DNA from: JBLIKP01 sp047635375
GTDB taxonomy: Bacteria; Bacteroidota; Bacteroidia; Sphingobacteriales; Sphingobacteriaceae
Reading direction: 5' to 3'
Assembly: GCA_047635375.1 (NCBI GenBank)
Contig: JBLIKP010000111.1
Span: 1 to 6,844 of the forward strand
DNA length: 6,844 nucleotides
The number at the start of each line of letters is the position of its first letter. Position 1 is the stretch's first letter. Both the position numbers and the translations under genes were made by a program. Under the pieces are notes generated by a model. That model was not told the DNA's origin. It saw only the letters and a program-made list of their open reading frames with translations, and did no database searches. Of the stretch, positions 6,004 through 6,844 are shown piece after piece.

Positions 6004-6844
6004 TTATTTTATTAAATAGTCTTCTCTAATTTGTTCAATTCGGGATGCAAAGTAAGGCTTTTTATGTGGCATTTTCAAAATTAAATCTTCTAAAATATTG
6101 ATAGCCTTTTCATAGTGACCTTGTTTGACCATAATATCGGCCAATGTCTCGGTTGCTAATACCGGACTTAGGTCACCACTTTTTCGCGCCTTGTTCTCGA
6201 TTTTCTTGGTATCATCCTTTTTTGAATTATGTATGGATGGGTTACTTTCAATAAATCTGTCGATTAACTCAACTTTGCGTGGCTTCTTTTTTACTTGTGG
6301 TTTAGCCGATAACGCTTCCTGTTCCCAACGATAAGCCTCTTCTTTATAAAGCCTTTCAAGAGGATTGTCTTCTATTGTTTTTCCCTTTTCTGTCGAGCCG
6401 ATTTCCTTTTCGGGAGTATCAATAGGAATTTCTTCAACCTCAGGTGGGATTATTTCTGGTGCCGCCTCTTCAATAAATTCAGAGGATGACTTCCCTGCTA
6501 AATCATCCCAAATTGATGAGCGAGACTGGATTTCTGATGCTGTTTCCTCCTGAATAGGTTTGGAAGACTCTACTTTTTGAGGCGCTGGATTTTCTCCCTT
6601 TGATTTTTTTAGCCAGTACATGAAATCGTGGATTTCATTTGACTCAGGTTCGGGAATTAATTCGGGCTCTATAGATTCAACTACTGGTTCAGTTGTTTTT
6701 TCTTTTGAAAACTCAACAGGTTCCTCAATAATCTGCTCTGGAAGAATTTCCTCTGTAATTTGCGGTTGAGCAATAGCTTCTAAAACAGGCTCATCATGTT
6801 CAACTTGAATTGATAATTCAATTTCCGGCTCAACTACTGTCTCT
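6004..6844 (-). CDS. Partial acidic TPR-like protein encoded upstream of secG (5' end outside window)
   Basis: The frame ends in TAA at 6006-6004 and stays open to the right edge, giving 279 residues with the N-terminus missing. An ATG at 6621 would give 205 residues, but the same acidic composition continues for 74 residues upstream of it, so it is an internal methionine. Residues about 1-150 are low complexity, dominated by Glu, Pro, Ile, Val and Ser, and probably disordered. An aromatic motif (HDFMYWLKKSKG) sits at about 72-83. Basic stretches (QVKKKPRKVELIDRFIESNP; KKDDTKKIENKARK) follow. The last 56 residues (LATETLADIMVKQGHYEKAINILEDLILKMP then KKPYFASRIEQI, described in two parts) match a tetratricopeptide helix pair, a protein-interaction repeat. 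Proteins of this build lie directly before secG in other Bacteroidota as far as I recall. The function is unknown; the overall length and any N-terminal domain cannot be seen. Confidence 0.85.
   Translation of the reverse strand, partial: ETVVEPEIELSIQVEHDEPVLEAIAQPQITEEILPEQIIEEPVEFSKEKTTEPVVESIEPELIPEPESNEIHDFMYWLKKSKGENPAPQKVESSKPIQEETASEIQSRSSIWDDLAGKSSSEFIEEAAPEIIPPEVEEIPIDTPEKEIGSTEKGKTIEDNPLERLYKEEAYRWEQEALSAKPQVKKKPRKVELIDRFIESNPSIHNSKKDDTKKIENKARKSGDLSPVLATETLADIMVKQGHYEKAINILEDLILKMPHKKPYFASRIEQIREDYLIK

Noticed and set aside
6004..6621. A complete 205-residue gene starting at the ATG at 6621
   Set aside because: The frame stays open to the window edge with matching acidic composition, so this ATG is more likely an internal codon.

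Overview
The window reads as a chromosomal segment of a Bacteroidota bacterium, probably Cytophagales-like. The grounds are a secG-groES-groEL gene order preceded by an acidic TPR-type protein, AT-rich intergenic DNA, start codons with AT-rich leaders and no clear Shine-Dalgarno sequence, sites resembling the Bacteroidota -7 box (TAnnTTTG), and a GroEL with a GGM-type tail. The lineage is an inference from these traits. Every gene I can support lies on the minus strand, so transcription runs from high to low coordinates.

From right to left: (a) 6844-6004 is the C-terminal part of an acidic, low-complexity protein ending in a TPR-like unit; it runs off the right edge. One base later comes secG (6002-5637), which ends at a strong intrinsic terminator (5613-5583). 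(b) A 230-base gap holding a perfect TGACA-N3-TGTCA inverted repeat leads into groES (5406-5131) and groEL (5089-3449), closed by another intrinsic terminator (3420-3389). This is the chaperonin operon. (c) A two-gene unit follows: a class I SAM-dependent methyltransferase (3263-2550) and, 4 bases on, an exported DUF2279/YfiM-like protein (2545-1604). (d) A 266-base gap contains a GC-rich, structured, repeat-like element (1483-1569). (e) At the left edge is a long open frame with a signal peptide (1337-1, cut off by the window). It encodes a secreted or surface protein that I cannot assign to a known family beyond an FN3-like N-terminal stretch.

The right half is conserved housekeeping (protein export and folding). 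The left half is accessory: an envelope protein, a methyltransferase of the type seen in surface-polysaccharide loci, and a secreted protein. I see no phage, insertion sequence, CRISPR array, tRNA or rRNA, and no clear new defence or mobile system. The items most worth following up are the intergenic structured element, the unassigned secreted protein, the methyltransferase/DUF2279 pair and the inverted repeat upstream of groES.
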